A DNA stretch of 64,000 nt from Angustibacter luteus (GTDB lineage: Bacteria > Actinomycetota > Actinomycetes > Actinomycetales > Angustibacteraceae), in assembly GCF_039541115.1 (NCBI RefSeq), contig NZ_BAABFP010000005.1:666447-730446 (forward strand), in the 5' to 3' direction. This document shows, one piece after another, positions 1 to 11,039 of the stretch (position 1 is the stretch's first letter; each line of letters starts with the position of its first letter). A program made the position numbers and the translations under genes. The notes under the pieces are model-generated. The model was not told where the DNA came from. It searched no databases and saw only the letters and a program-made list of their open reading frames with translations.

Positions 1-2412
<2,412 letters not shown>

Positions 2413-2482
2413 GGTGGGCTCGCTCCTGCAGGTCGAGAACGTGTCCGGCGTGCTCGGCGAACCGACCGGACGGGTCGCGACC

Positions 2483-2505
2483 ATGCTAGGTCGACCCACC
2501 GACAA
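2483..2505 (-). promoter_or_regulatory. PafBC-type (RecA-independent) DNA-damage promoter of uvrA
   Basis: On the minus strand the sequence reads TTGTCGGTG, then exactly 8 nt, then TAGCAT. This matches the mycobacterial RecA-independent damage promoter consensus (TTGTCRGTG-N8-TANNNT) recognised with PafBC. Transcription would start near 2476, leaving a leader of about 64 nt before the GTG with its ribosome binding site. The match is direct; control by PafBC in this organism is inferred. Confidence 0.82.
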
Positions 2506-2510
2506 CGGCC

Positions 2511-2538
2511 TTGTCGGCGTCCGTCCCGGGAGTAGGTT
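2511..2538 (+). promoter_or_regulatory. Candidate promoter of the maleylpyruvate isomerase gene, leaderless
   Basis: A TTGTCG box (2511-2516), 16 nt, then TAGGTT (2533-2538) lie directly before the ATG at 2545. The -10 box ends 6 nt before the start codon, so the transcript probably begins at or beside the ATG. It lies back to back with the uvrA promoter. Confidence 0.5.
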
Positions 2539-2544
2539 CGGCCC

Positions 2545-3261
2545 ATGACGGCCTTCGCGGACGACCCGTTGCTCGCCCATCTGTCCGAGCAGACTGACCG
2601 CCTGCTGAGCACGATCAACGAGCTGACGGACGAGCAGGCCCGTGGTCCGTCCCTCCTGCCCGGGTGGACCCGTGGGCACGTGCTGGCGCACCTCGCGCGC
2701 AACGCGGACGGCCTGGGCAACGTCGCTCGGACGGCGATCACCGGGCGGGTGACGCCCATGTACGAGTCCGCCGCGCAGCGCGATGCTGACATCGAGGCTG
2801 ATGCGGATCGCTCAGCGTCCGACCACGAGTCCGACGTGGAGGCCTCGGCCGAGCGGCTGCTCGCGCTGCTCGCCGACATCCCGGCGGACCGGCTCGACGT
2901 GCAGGTGCCCAGCGGTCGCGGACCGACGATCACGGTCGCCACGCTGCCCTGGGTCAGGCTGCGCGAGGTGGTCTACCACCACGTCGACCTGGACGCCGGC
3001 TTCACCATGGCGGACGCCCCTGATCTCGTCCTGCGCGGCGGCCTGGCTGAGTGCCCCGCCCGGCTGGCGGACGCCACCCCCGGGGCGACCATCACGGCGC
3101 AGTTCGCGGACTCCCCCGACGAGCGGCTCGTCATCGGCGACGGCAGTGTCGCCGTCGCCGGTCCCGCGCACGAGGTGCTCGGCTGGTTGACCGGGCGCTC
3201 GTCGGGCTCCGGCCTCGACACCGGCCAGGACGACCTCCCAGCCCTGCCGAGCTGGGGCTGA
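2545..3261 (+). CDS. Maleylpyruvate isomerase family protein (mycothiol-dependent type)
   Basis: A 238-residue DinB/MDMPI-fold protein. The N-terminal half carries the family signature [17 protein letters not shown] (about residues 37-53), and a second conserved block [10 protein letters not shown] lies at about 141-150. His49, Glu141 and His145 fall where the zinc ligands sit in the Corynebacterium enzyme, which isomerises maleylpyruvate to fumarylpyruvate with mycothiol in gentisate degradation. The C-terminal part fits the MDMPI C-terminal domain. No gentisate pathway gene is nearby, so the real substrate is unknown; many paralogues are mycothiol-dependent transferases or detoxifying enzymes. 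It is followed after 37 nt by the metallo-hydrolase gene and starts back to back with uvrA. No ribosome binding site is evident, consistent with a leaderless transcript. Confidence 0.85.
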   Translation: MTAFADDPLLAHLSEQTDRLLSTINELTDEQARGPSLLPGWTRGHVLAHLARNADGLGNVARTAITGRVTPMYESAAQRDADIEADADRSASDHESDVEASAERLLALLADIPADRLDVQVPSGRGPTITVATLPWVRLREVVYHHVDLDAGFTMADAPDLVLRGGLAECPARLADATPGATITAQFADSPDERLVIGDGSVAVAGPAHEVLGWLTGRSSGSGLDTGQDDLPALPSWG

Positions 3262-3298
3262 GTGCCCGGGCAGGCACGGGCGCGCTAGCGTCGCCCGC

Positions 3299-3964
3299 AT
3301 GAGCGACTACAGCGGCGACGTCGTCCAGGGTGGGCCAACTGCGGTGCGCGAGCTCTCGCACCTGGTGGTCCGCAAGGCGAGCGTCAGCGAGCAGGACAAC
3401 AACGCGTACCTGCTGACGTGCGTCCAGACCGGCGAGCAGCTGCTGGTCGACGCCGCGGACGACGCCCCGCGCCTGCTGGCCCTGATGAACGAGGGGACCG
3501 GCTGGTTGGACGCCGTGGTCACCACGCACCAGCACTGGGACCACCACCGCGCGCTGCCCGAGGTTGTCGCGCACACCGGCGCACGGGTGGCCGCGGGGGC
3601 GGACGACGCCGAGGCCCTGCCGGTCCCGGTCGGCGAGCTCCTGCACCACGGCGACCGGGTGACGTTCGGGAACATCACTCTCGAGGTCATCTACCTGCGC
3701 GGCCACACGCCCGGTTCGGTCGCGCTGCTCTACCGCGACCCCGACGGTGTGCCGCACCTGTTTACCGGCGACTCACTGTTCCCCGGTGGCGTCGGCAACA
3801 CCCAGGGGGACGCCGAGCGGTTCGCCAGCCTGCTCACCGACGTCGAGCAGCGCATCTTCGACGTGCTGCCGGACGAGACCTGGTTCTATCCGGGCCACGG
3901 TGCCGACTCCACGCTCGGCGAGCAGCGCCCGCACCTCGCCGAGTGGCGCGAGCGCGGCTGGTAG
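3299..3964 (+). CDS. Metallo-beta-lactamase-fold hydrolase (glyoxalase II-like)
   Basis: A 221-residue cytosolic hydrolase of the metallo-beta-lactamase superfamily. The metal-binding signature is complete: THQHWDHH (His77, His79, Asp81, His82), GHTPGS with the next His, TGDSLF with the bridging Asp, and the final YPGHG His. The size and spacing fit glyoxalase II or persulfide dioxygenase-like enzymes; in an actinobacterium the thiol carrier would be mycothiol, which agrees with the neighbouring isomerase-like gene, but the substrate is not known. A TAGCGT box at 3286-3291 ends 7 nt before the ATG and there is no ribosome binding site, suggesting a leaderless transcript, although cotranscription with the upstream gene is also possible. 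The stop codon lies one base from the end of convergent terC. Confidence 0.87.
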   Translation: MSDYSGDVVQGGPTAVRELSHLVVRKASVSEQDNNAYLLTCVQTGEQLLVDAADDAPRLLALMNEGTGWLDAVVTTHQHWDHHRALPEVVAHTGARVAAGADDAEALPVPVGELLHHGDRVTFGNITLEVIYLRGHTPGSVALLYRDPDGVPHLFTGDSLFPGGVGNTQGDAERFASLLTDVEQRIFDVLPDETWFYPGHGADSTLGEQRPHLAEWRERGW

Positions 3965-3965
3965 C

Positions 3966-4958
3966 TCAGGAGTCCACGCCTGCCTTGCGCTCGTCGCGAC
4001 GCGTCTTGGCCAGGCTCGCGACGGCGGTCACGGCCAACGTGCCGACTATGACCACGAGGGACAGCCAGATGGGGATGTCCGGAGCCCAGTGCACCGGCTC
4101 GCCACCGTTGATGAACGGGACCTCGTTCTCGTGCAACGCGTGCAGGATGAGCTTGATGCCGATGAAGAAGAGCAGGAACGACAGCCCGATGCCCAGGTAG
4201 ACCAGGCGCTGCAGCAGACCACCGATGAGGAAGTACAGCTGGCGCAGCCCCATCAGGGCGAACACGTTGGCCATGAGGACCAGGTACGGCTCCTTGGTGA
4301 GCCCGTAGATGGCCGGGATCGAGTCCAGCGCGAACAGCAGGTCGGTGGTGCCCAGGGCGACGAGCACGATGGCCATCGGGGTGATCAGCCGCTTGCCGTT
4401 CTCGACGACCGTCAGCTTGACCCCGTGGTACTGGTCCGTGGCCGGCAGGTGGTTGCGCGCCCAGCGGATCAGCGCGTTCTCCTGGTAGTCCTCCTCGCCG
4501 CTCTGGCCCTCACGCGCCAGGTGGATCGCGGTGTAGACCAGGAACGCGCCGAAGAGGTAGAAGACCCAGCTGAAGTTGTTGATGGCGGCGGCGCCGATGA
4601 AGATGAAGATCCCGCGGAAGATCAGGGCCAGGATGATCCCGATCAGCAGGGCGGTCTGCTGGTACTGCCTGGGGACGGCGAACTTGGACATGATGATGAT
4701 GAAGATGAACAGGTTGTCCACCGACAGGCTGTACTCGGTGAGCCACCCGGCGAAGAACTCCGCACCGAACTGCGCGCCGGCGAACACCCAGACCCCGATA
4801 CCGAAGAGCACAGCGAGGCCGACGAAGAACGCCAGGTGACGCGCGGACTCCCCCGTCGACGGCTCGTGCGGGCGTCGCCCGATGATGAACACGTCGATCA
4901 GCAGGAACGCCATCGCGATGCCGACGGTGGTCAGCCAGACCCAGGTGGGTACGTTCAC
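3966..4958 (-). CDS. TerC family integral membrane protein (probable Mn2+ exporter)
   Basis: A 330-residue inner-membrane protein with about eight to nine hydrophobic segments and the two TerC acidic signatures: ELSLSVDNLF-type (seen as TEYSLSVDNLFIF) and the second repeat TTDLLFALDSIPA. TerC proteins such as Alx and MeeF export manganese, in some cases to load secreted enzymes. The start was set at the GTG at 4958 because the GGAGG ribosome binding site lies 9 nt upstream; another GTG at 4964 is only 3 nt from it. The gene is preceded by a manganese riboswitch, which strongly supports a role in Mn homeostasis. Convergent with the metallo-hydrolase gene, one base apart, with no terminator between. 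Confidence 0.93.
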   Translation of the reverse strand: MNVPTWVWLTTVGIAMAFLLIDVFIIGRRPHEPSTGESARHLAFFVGLAVLFGIGVWVFAGAQFGAEFFAGWLTEYSLSVDNLFIFIIIMSKFAVPRQYQQTALLIGIILALIFRGIFIFIGAAAINNFSWVFYLFGAFLVYTAIHLAREGQSGEEDYQENALIRWARNHLPATDQYHGVKLTVVENGKRLITPMAIVLVALGTTDLLFALDSIPAIYGLTKEPYLVLMANVFALMGLRQLYFLIGGLLQRLVYLGIGLSFLLFFIGIKLILHALHENEVPFINGGEPVHWAPDIPIWLSLVVIVGTLAVTAVASLAKTRRDERKAGVDS

Positions 4959-4967
4959 GAGCACAAG

Positions 4968-5016
4968 CCTCCGGTCAGTCGAGGCGCGTCGACCCGGACG
5001 GACGACGCGCTGCTGC
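4968..5016 (-). promoter_or_regulatory. Expression platform of the terC riboswitch, with maskable ribosome binding site
   Basis: The terC ribosome binding region CCGGAGG (4968-4974) is perfectly complementary over 7 bases to CCTCCGG (5016-5022), the 3' strand of the riboswitch P1 helix. Between them lies an 8-bp hairpin (GCGCGTCG, 4984-4991 on the plus strand, with CGACGCGC at 5003-5010). This looks like a direct switch: P1 formation frees the ribosome binding site, P1 opening lets the same strand mask it. Confidence 0.65.
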
Positions 5017-5117
5017 CGGAGGTCTCTCCCACCCGTAGGGGGCCGACTCCCCGGGCCCGGCGCACGAGGCGCCGCAGCCGTGATGACGAGGATGCCGTCA
5101 GGGGATACTCCCCTCCG
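5017..5117 (-). promoter_or_regulatory. yybP-ykoY (manganese) riboswitch upstream of terC
   Basis: The 101-nt leader shows the conserved landmarks of the Mn2+ aptamer in order: GGGGAGUA at the 5' side, a GUCAUCACGG block in the middle and GGGAGAGACC at the 3' side. The ends pair as P1 (CGGAGG with CCUCCG). This class binds Mn2+ and commonly controls terC, alx and mntP genes. It lies between the DUF72 stop codon and terC. Confidence 0.87.
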
Positions 5118-5129
5118 TCGAACGCCGTC

Positions 5130-5135
5130 AGTCTA
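5130..5135 (-). promoter_or_regulatory. Probable -10 box of the terC riboswitch transcript
   Basis: TAGACT on the minus strand, a typical actinobacterial -10 hexamer, overlaps the TAG stop codon of the DUF72 gene and lies 12 nt before the aptamer, so the transcript would start a few bases before P1. No convincing -35 box is seen. Confidence 0.45.
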
Positions 5136-5969
5136 CCCGCTGCTCGGTGGCAGCCGCGCCAGCAGGGAGCGGGCGTCGTGCGGTGCGTAGCCCTTGACGT
5201 CGTTGTCGAAGTAGAGCAGGACGTCGACCCCCTGCTCGACCCAGCCGCGAACCCGCTCCGCCCAGCCGTCGAGCGCCGCCGGCGAGTAGCCGCTCGCGTA
5301 CAGCTCCTTGTCGCCGTGCAGCCGGGCGTACACGAAGTCCGCCGTGACCTCCTCCAGCATCGGCCAGTGCCGGGCTGAGTCGGCCACCACCAGCGCGACG
5401 GAGTGGGAGCGCATGAGCTGGACGGCCTCCGCGGAGCCGAAGCTGGGGTGCCGGGCCTCGACGGCGTGCCGCACCGGCCGGGTGGCCGACGTCGTCGTGA
5501 CGGCCTCCGGGACACGCTCGTCGTGTCGCGCGGCGAGGTCGGCCGCCTGCCGGCTGTCCCGGGGCAGCAGCCTCAGGAACGCGTCGACCAGCTCGGCGTC
5601 GAACGGCAGGTTCGGTGGTAGCTGCCAGAGCACTGCGCCCAGCTTCTGCTCCAGCGCGAGCAGCCCGGTGGCGAAGTAGTTCGCGACAGCCACGTCCACG
5701 TCCTTCAGCCGCTTCATGTGCGTGATGAACCGGCCACCCTTGACGGAGAACACGAAGTCGTCGGGTGTCTGCTCCGCCCAGTGCCGGAAGGTCGCCGGCT
5801 TCTGCATCGCGTAGAAGGTGCCGTTCACCTCGATCGACGTCAGCTGACGGGATGCGTACTCGAGCTCACGCCGCTGCGCGAGCCCCTTCGGGTAGAAGTC
5901 GCCCCGCCAGGCCGGGTACGTCCACCCGGCGATGCCGATCCTGGCGGTCGCCCGCTGTCGCTGGGTCAC
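5133..5969 (-). CDS. DUF72 (YecE-like) TIM-barrel protein
   Basis: A 278-residue protein of the DUF72/YecE family, whose biochemical role is not established. Family landmarks are visible: the N-terminal GIAGWTYPAWRGDFYP, the SIEVNGTFY strand with conserved Glu and Asn, a FSVKGGRFITHMKRL block, VEARHPSF in the middle and VYARLHG towards the C-terminus, ending in LLYFDNDVKGYAP. The GTG start is 4 nt after uvrB, indicating cotranscription with it. DUF72 genes have been noted near DNA-repair genes in other bacteria, but no function should be inferred from that alone. Confidence 0.9.
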   Translation of the reverse strand: MTQRQRATARIGIAGWTYPAWRGDFYPKGLAQRRELEYASRQLTSIEVNGTFYAMQKPATFRHWAEQTPDDFVFSVKGGRFITHMKRLKDVDVAVANYFATGLLALEQKLGAVLWQLPPNLPFDAELVDAFLRLLPRDSRQAADLAARHDERVPEAVTTTSATRPVRHAVEARHPSFGSAEAVQLMRSHSVALVVADSARHWPMLEEVTADFVYARLHGDKELYASGYSPAALDGWAERVRGWVEQGVDVLLYFDNDVKGYAPHDARSLLARLPPSSG

Positions 5970-5973
5970 CGGC

Positions 5974-8076
5974 TCAGGCGTGCCCCGCGCCCTGCATGGC
6001 GCGCAGCTCCTTCTTCAGGTCCCCGATCTCGTCCCGAAGCCGGGCGGCGAGCTCGAACTGCAGCTCGCCCGCCGCGCTGTGCATCTGGTCCGACAGCTGT
6101 TGGATGAGGTCCGCCAGGTCGGCGGCCGGCAGAGCCGCGAGGGCCCGGCCCTCCCCCACGCCGCGCGAGCCCTGCCCGGGGACTGGCGCCTTGCCGCGCG
6201 ACTGGTTGCGCCCCGAACCGCCGAGCAGGGCCGCGGTATCCGCGTCCTCCCGGCTGATCAGGTCCGTGATGTCCGCGATCTTCTTGCGCAGGGGCGTTGG
6301 GTCCACCCCGCGCTCCACGTTGTAGGCGACCTGCTTGGCGCGCCGCCGGTTCGTCTCGTCGATCGCGTGCTGCATGGACGGGGTGACCCGGTCGGCGTAC
6401 ATGTGCACCTGGCCGGACACGTTCCGCGCGGCCCGCCCGATCGTCTGGATCAGCGACGTGCCCGACCTCAGGAAGCCCTCCTTGTCGGCGTCCAGGATGC
6501 TGACCAGCGAGACCTCGGGCAGGTCCAGTCCCTCGCGGAGCAGGTTGATCCCCACCAGGACGTCGAACTCGCCGAGCCGCAGCTCGCGGAGCAGCTCGAC
6601 CCGGCGCAGGGTGTCGACCTCGGAGTGCAGGTAGCGCACCTGGACGCCCTGTTCGAGCAGGTAGTCCGTGAGGTCCTCGGACATCTTCTTCGTCAGCGTG
6701 GTCACCAGGACCCGCTCGTTGCGGGCGGCCCGCTCGCGGATCTCGTGCAGCAGGTCGTCGATCTGTCCCTTGGTCGGTTTGAGAACGACCTCGGGGTCCA
6801 CCAGGCCCGTCGGGCGGATGATCTGCTCCACGACGCCGTCGCCCTTGCTGAGCTCGTACTGCCCGGGCGTGGCCGAAAGGTACACGGTCTGCCCGATGCG
6901 CTCCAGGAACTCCTCCCACCTCAGCGGACGGTTGTCCATCGCGCTCGGCAGCCGGAAGCCGTGGTCCACCAGCGCCCTCTTGCGGGACATGTCCCCCTCG
7001 TACATCGCGCCGATCTGCGGCACGGTGACGTGCGACTCGTCGATGACCAGCAGGAAGTCCTCGGGGAAGTAGTCCAGCAACGTGTTCGGCGCCGTACCGG
7101 GCCCACGCCCGTCGATGTGCCGGCTGTAGTTCTCGATGCCGGAGCAGGACCCGACCTGGCGCATCATCTCGATGTCGTAGGTGGTGCGCATGCGCAGGCG
7201 CTGTGCCTCCAGCAGCTTGCCCTGCCGCTCCAGCTCGTCCAGCCGATCCGCCAGCTCGGTCTCGATGCCCGTGATGGCTCGCTCCATGCGCTGCGGGCCG
7301 GCGACGTAGTGCGTCGCCGGGAAGACGTACATCTCCGCCTCCTCGTGCACGACCTCCCCCGTCAGCGGGTGCAGCGTGTAGATGCGCTCGATCTCGTCCC
7401 CGAAGAACTCGATACGCAGCGCCAGCTCTTCGTACACCGGGATGATCTCGACCGTGTCACCACGCACCCGGAACGTCCCGCGGGTGAAGGCCAGGTCGTT
7501 GCGGGTGTACTGCATCTGCACGAACCGGCGCAGCAGGTCGTCACGCTCGATGACGTCGCCGACCTTCAGCCGGGCCATGCGGTCCACGTACTCCTGCGGC
7601 GTCCCCAGGCCGTAGATGCACGACACCGACGCGACCACGATGACGTCCCGGCGGGTCAGCAGGGAGTTCGTGGCCGAGTGCCGCAGCCGCTCCACCTCGT
7701 CGTTGATGGACGAGTCCTTCTCGATGTACGTATCCGTCTGCGCGATGTAGGCCTCGGGCTGGTAGTAGTCGTAGTACGACACGAAGTACTCGACCGCGTT
7801 GTTCGGCAGGAGCTCACGGAACTCGTTGGCCAGCTGCGCAGCCAGGGTCTTGTTGGGTGCCATCACCAACGTTGGCCGCTGAAGCTGCTCGACCAGCCAC
7901 GCCGTCGTCGCCGACTTGCCGGTGCCGGTGGCGCCCAGCAGGACGACATCCTGCTCCCCCGACTCGACGCGCCGCTTCAGGTCAGCGATCGCGGTGGGCT
8001 GGTCACCGGACGGGGTGAACTCCGAGATCACCTCGAACGGGGCGACCCGACGCTGCAGGTCGGTGGTGGGTCTCAT
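5974..8076 (-). CDS. uvrB: Excinuclease ABC subunit B
   Basis: UvrB is the damage-verifying helicase-like ATPase that receives DNA from UvrA and recruits UvrC. The 700-residue product has Walker A GATGTGKS (residues 48-55), the Tyr-rich beta-hairpin [11 protein letters not shown] that probes damage, a DESH Walker B box, the helicase motif VI region QTIGRAARN and a C-terminal UVR domain that contacts UvrC. The ATG at 8076 gives the conserved N-terminus; the open frame runs further upstream but that part is not conserved. No ribosome binding site precedes the ATG, and the promoter -10 box ends 7 nt before it, implying a leaderless mRNA. The DUF72 gene follows after 4 nt. Confidence 0.97.
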   Translation of the reverse strand: MRPTTDLQRRVAPFEVISEFTPSGDQPTAIADLKRRVESGEQDVVLLGATGTGKSATTAWLVEQLQRPTLVMAPNKTLAAQLANEFRELLPNNAVEYFVSYYDYYQPEAYIAQTDTYIEKDSSINDEVERLRHSATNSLLTRRDVIVVASVSCIYGLGTPQEYVDRMARLKVGDVIERDDLLRRFVQMQYTRNDLAFTRGTFRVRGDTVEIIPVYEELALRIEFFGDEIERIYTLHPLTGEVVHEEAEMYVFPATHYVAGPQRMERAITGIETELADRLDELERQGKLLEAQRLRMRTTYDIEMMRQVGSCSGIENYSRHIDGRGPGTAPNTLLDYFPEDFLLVIDESHVTVPQIGAMYEGDMSRKRALVDHGFRLPSAMDNRPLRWEEFLERIGQTVYLSATPGQYELSKGDGVVEQIIRPTGLVDPEVVLKPTKGQIDDLLHEIRERAARNERVLVTTLTKKMSEDLTDYLLEQGVQVRYLHSEVDTLRRVELLRELRLGEFDVLVGINLLREGLDLPEVSLVSILDADKEGFLRSGTSLIQTIGRAARNVSGQVHMYADRVTPSMQHAIDETNRRRAKQVAYNVERGVDPTPLRKKIADITDLISREDADTAALLGGSGRNQSRGKAPVPGQGSRGVGEGRALAALPAADLADLIQQLSDQMHSAAGELQFELAARLRDEIGDLKKELRAMQGAGHA

Positions 8077-8083
8077 GGGGTCA

Positions 8084-8106
8084 ACCGTAGGCGCGACCAC
8101 CGACAA
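8084..8106 (-). promoter_or_regulatory. PafBC-type DNA-damage promoter of uvrB, leaderless
   Basis: The minus strand reads TTGTCGGTG, exactly 8 nt, then TACGGT. It is the same element as before uvrA. The -10 box ends 7 nt before the uvrB ATG, so the predicted start point coincides with the start codon. Two perfect matches before the two partner genes make chance unlikely. Confidence 0.82.
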
Positions 8107-8120
8107 CCGGCGAGCGGTAC

Positions 8121-9323
8121 TCAGCCGGGCGGTGCCCAGCCCGATCGCCGCCCCCAGGCGACGGCCCGGTCCACAGCCACCGCGAACCACGCCTCCTTCG
8201 CGTCGGCGTACTCCGCGGCGCTGTCGGTCGCGGCGGCCAGCCGCTGCTTCTCCCCCTGGTAGGCGCTCCGCTCGACCGCATCGGCGCGCCACCAGTCGCG
8301 CAGCAGGAGGGCGGCCCGCCAGCCGGGGCTGCCGACGACCCGCACGTGCAGGTTCACCGCGCGGCCCGGGTCGGCGTTGGCGTGGAACCGCTTCGACCAC
8401 ACTGCCGGGTCCGCCGCGCTCTCGAGCACCGCGTGCGGGTTGTCTCTCGTCACACCAACGACCCGGGGGAAGCCCGCCGCTGCCAGAGCCACGACGACCT
8501 CGTCCGCGTCGGCCAACGAGCGAACCCCGAGCTGCAGGTCGACGACGTCCTTGGCAGCGAGCCCGGGCACGGCCGTCGAGCCCACGTGCTGGGTCCCGCA
8601 ACCCAGCGCACCCGCAGCGAGGTCGATCCGGGCCGCCAGCCGCGCCGCCTGCGCCGGCCAGCTGCCGTCGTACGGCACGATCTCGGCGCGGGCGGGCCGG
8701 TCAGCGCGCGTCCCCGCGCGCAGGTTGGCCTCAAAGGGCTGGAGCCGCCCCTCCCAGAGGACCGACAGGTCAGCCGCCACCTCGGGCGCAGGCCGGTCGT
8801 TGTCCAGCCAGACGTCGGCGGCAGCGCGCCGCTGCCCGTCGTCGGCCTGCGCCGCGATCCGGGCGCGGACGTCGTCCCGGGACATCGCTCGCGAGGCCAG
8901 CAGGCGGTCGATGCGGACCCGCTCGGAGGCGTGCACCACCAGCACCAGGTGGTAGAGCGCGCCCATCTGCTTCTCCACGATGAGCGGGACGTCGTGCACG
9001 ACGATCGCCTCAGGACCCGCGTCGTCGAGCACCTGTGCCGTGCGCTGAGCCACCAGCGGGTGGGTGATCTGCTCCAGCGCGCGCCGCCGACTCTCGTCCG
9101 CGAAGACCAGGCGCCCCAACGCCGCGCGATCCAACGACCCATCTCCGGCGAGCACCGCGGGTCCGAACTCGGCTGCGACGGCGGCCAGGCCCGGCGTCCC
9201 AGGTGCCAGCACCTCGCGAGCGAACCGATCGGCGTCCGCTACGACAGCACCCAGGTTCGCCAGCTGGGCCGCGACAGTCGACTTGCCCGCCCCGATCCCG
9301 CCGGTCAGCCCGATCCTCAGCAC
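8121..9323 (-). CDS. coaE: Dephospho-CoA kinase fused to a GrpB (UPF0157) domain
   Basis: The N-terminal ~195 residues are dephospho-CoA kinase, which phosphorylates the 3'-OH of the ribose in the last step of coenzyme A synthesis: P-loop [12 protein letters not shown] (residues 5-16), the DADRFAREV motif and the [10 protein letters not shown] strand. From about residue 215 the chain is a GrpB/UPF0157 nucleotidyltransferase-like domain, with [33 protein letters not shown] and the FRDWWRADA-type helix region (seen as [15 protein letters not shown]). This fusion is common in actinobacteria, where the second domain has been linked to CoaE folding or stability. The GTG start has no ribosome binding site; a TAGGGT box at 9330-9335 ends 6 nt upstream, so the transcript may be leaderless. 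Confidence 0.93.
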   Translation of the reverse strand: MLRIGLTGGIGAGKSTVAAQLANLGAVVADADRFAREVLAPGTPGLAAVAAEFGPAVLAGDGSLDRAALGRLVFADESRRRALEQITHPLVAQRTAQVLDDAGPEAIVVHDVPLIVEKQMGALYHLVLVVHASERVRIDRLLASRAMSRDDVRARIAAQADDGQRRAAADVWLDNDRPAPEVAADLSVLWEGRLQPFEANLRAGTRADRPARAEIVPYDGSWPAQAARLAARIDLAAGALGCGTQHVGSTAVPGLAAKDVVDLQLGVRSLADADEVVVALAAAGFPRVVGVTRDNPHAVLESAADPAVWSKRFHANADPGRAVNLHVRVVGSPGWRAALLLRDWWRADAVERSAYQGEKQRLAAATDSAAEYADAKEAWFAVAVDRAVAWGRRSGWAPPG

Positions 9324-9359
9324 GCGCCGACCCTAGCGGCCGGACGCGCGAGTGCGACG

Positions 9360-9397
9360 CGAAGGGGCCCCGCACCAGACGGTGCGGGGCCCCTTCG
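9360..9397. terminator. Strong hairpin terminator after rpsA
   Basis: A perfect 17-bp inverted repeat (9360-9376 with 9381-9397) with loop AGAC lies between the rpsA stop and the coaE start. There is no long T-tract, as is usual for GC-rich actinobacteria. Confidence 0.88.
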
Positions 9398-9412
9398 TTC
9401 GAGCGTGGTGGA

Positions 9413-10909
9413 TCAGGCGCCGGTCAGCTTCTCACGAAGCGCGGCGAGCGCCTCGTCGGAAGCCAGCGTGCCCTCGCCCTGAGCCTGCGGGGCGTCGGCC
9501 GGGGTAGCGGCGACGTCCGCGGCCGTCGTCTCCGAGGAGTACGACGTCGGGGTGTCGCCCTCGGCGCGGGCCTCGGAGTCGGCCTTGGCCGCCTCCTCGA
9601 TCTGCGTCTTGTGCGCCTCCCAGCGAGCGTGTGCCTCGGCGTACTGCTTCTCCCAGACCTCGCGCTGCGCCTCGTAGCCCTCGAGCCAGTCGTTGCTCTC
9701 CTGGTCGAAGCCCTCGGGGTACTTGTAGTTGCCCGCGTCGTCGTACTCGGCCGCCATGCCGTAGAGCGTGGGGTCGAACTCGGTGACCTGAGCGGACGTA
9801 CCGTCGTTGGCCTGCTTGAGCGACAGCGAGATGCGGCGACGCTCCAGGTCGATGTCGATCACCTTGACGAAGATCGAGTCGCCGACCTGGACGACCTGCT
9901 CCGGGATCTCGACGTGGCGCTCTGCCAGCTCCGAGATGTGCACCAGACCCTCGATGCCCTCGTCGACGCGCACGAACGCGCCGAAGGGGACGAGCTTGGT
10001 GACCTTGCCCGGGACGACCTGACCGATCGCGTGCGTGCGTGCGAACTGCTGCCAGGGGTCCTCCTGCGTCGCCTTGAGCGACAGCGAGACGCGCTCGCGG
10101 TCCATGTCGACGTCCAGGACCTCGACCGTGACCTCCTGGCCGACCTCGACGACCTCGGACGGGTGGTCGATGTGCTTCCAGGACAGCTCGGAGACGTGCA
10201 CCAGACCGTCGACGCCGCCGAGGTCCACGAACGCACCGAAGTTGACGATGGAGGAGACCACACCGGAGCGGACCTGGCCCTTCTGCAGGGTCTGCAGGAA
10301 GGTCTGGCGCACCTCGGACTGGGTCTGCTCGAGCCACGCGCGACGCGACAGGACCACGTTGTTGCGGTTCTTGTCGAGCTCGATGATCTTGGCCTCGAGC
10401 TCCTTGCCCACGTAGGGCTGCAGGTCGCGGACGCGGCGCATCTCGACCAGCGACGCCGGCAGGAAGCCGCGCAGCCCGATGTCGAGGATCAGGCCACCCT
10501 TGACGACCTCGATCACCGTGCCGGTGACGATGCCGTCCTCTTCCTTGACCTTCTCGATCGTGCCCCAGGCGCGCTCGTACTGCGCGCGCTTCTTGGACAG
10601 GATCAGGCGACCCTCCTTGTCCTCCTTCTGGAGGACCAGAGCCTCGACCTCATCGCCGACCTTGACGACCTCGTTGGGGTCGACGTCGTGCTTGATGGAG
10701 AGCTCGCGGGAGGGGATGACACCCTCGGTCTTGTAGCCGATGTCGAGCAGGACCTCGTCCCGGTCGACCTTGACGATGACCCCTTCGACGATGTCTCCGT
10801 CGTTGAAGTACTTGATGGTCTCGTCGATGGCGGCGAGGAAGTCCTCGGCCGAGCCGATGTCGTTGACCGCAACCTGAGGGGCGCGGGTCTCGGTGGTGCT
10901 GGCAGTCAT
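9413..10909 (-). CDS. rpsA: 30S ribosomal protein S1
   Basis: S1 binds mRNA on the 30S subunit and aids translation initiation. The 498-residue product has four S1/OB repeats at about 36-105, 120-190, 206-275 and 293-362, each ending in the typical ISLS/VSLSLKA strand; the third has SIVNFGAFVDLGGVDGLVHVSELSW. After the repeats comes an acidic, Trp- and Tyr-rich actinobacterial tail ending in EALAALREKLTGA. The ATG at 10909 begins MTASTTETRAP, which fits the family; the frame stays open another 99 nt without conservation. It is flanked downstream by a strong hairpin terminator and upstream by a good promoter with a palindrome at the likely start point. Confidence 0.96.
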   Translation of the reverse strand: MTASTTETRAPQVAVNDIGSAEDFLAAIDETIKYFNDGDIVEGVIVKVDRDEVLLDIGYKTEGVIPSRELSIKHDVDPNEVVKVGDEVEALVLQKEDKEGRLILSKKRAQYERAWGTIEKVKEEDGIVTGTVIEVVKGGLILDIGLRGFLPASLVEMRRVRDLQPYVGKELEAKIIELDKNRNNVVLSRRAWLEQTQSEVRQTFLQTLQKGQVRSGVVSSIVNFGAFVDLGGVDGLVHVSELSWKHIDHPSEVVEVGQEVTVEVLDVDMDRERVSLSLKATQEDPWQQFARTHAIGQVVPGKVTKLVPFGAFVRVDEGIEGLVHISELAERHVEIPEQVVQVGDSIFVKVIDIDLERRRISLSLKQANDGTSAQVTEFDPTLYGMAAEYDDAGNYKYPEGFDQESNDWLEGYEAQREVWEKQYAEAHARWEAHKTQIEEAAKADSEARAEGDTPTSYSSETTAADVAATPADAPQAQGEGTLASDEALAALREKLTGA

Positions 10910-10965
10910 GTAGTGGGGGCTCCGATGCGGACAGATGAGTCGTGGTGGACAGGATGAAGAGTGTT

Positions 10966-10983
10966 GTCGCACACGTGTGCGAC
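10966..10983. promoter_or_regulatory. 18-bp perfect palindrome at the rpsA transcription start
   Basis: GTCGCACACGTGTGCGAC is identical to its reverse complement. It covers the predicted +1 of the rpsA promoter (-10 at 10989-10994). It could be a repressor operator or a 5'-terminal mRNA hairpin. No regulator can be named. Confidence 0.6.
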
Positions 10984-10988
10984 CCCCC

Positions 10989-11018
10989 ACCCTATCGATC
11001 TGGTCCACAGCGGGTCAA
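10989..11018 (-). promoter_or_regulatory. Housekeeping promoter of rpsA
   Basis: On the minus strand TTGACC (11013-11018) is followed by an 18-nt spacer and TAGGGT (10989-10994). Start of transcription would fall near 10982, leaving a leader of about 73 nt before the rpsA ATG. Confidence 0.68.
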
Positions 11019-11039
11019 CGCGGGCCGGCGCGCCCGGTG

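Noticed and set aside
2413-2544. LexA-type SOS box before uvrA
   Set aside because: No CGAAC-N4-GTTCG-like dyad was found; the PafBC-type element explains the promoter better.
3747-5378. A 543-codon plus-strand frame across terC and DUF72
   Set aside because: It is antisense to terC for most of its length and highly repetitive in Asp/Gln/Glu; terC has a riboswitch and full family motifs.
5932-8262. A 776-codon open frame on the plus strand across uvrB
   Set aside because: It is the antisense shadow of uvrB, caused by high GC at third codon positions; it has low-complexity Arg/Asp/Leu content and no recognisable domain.
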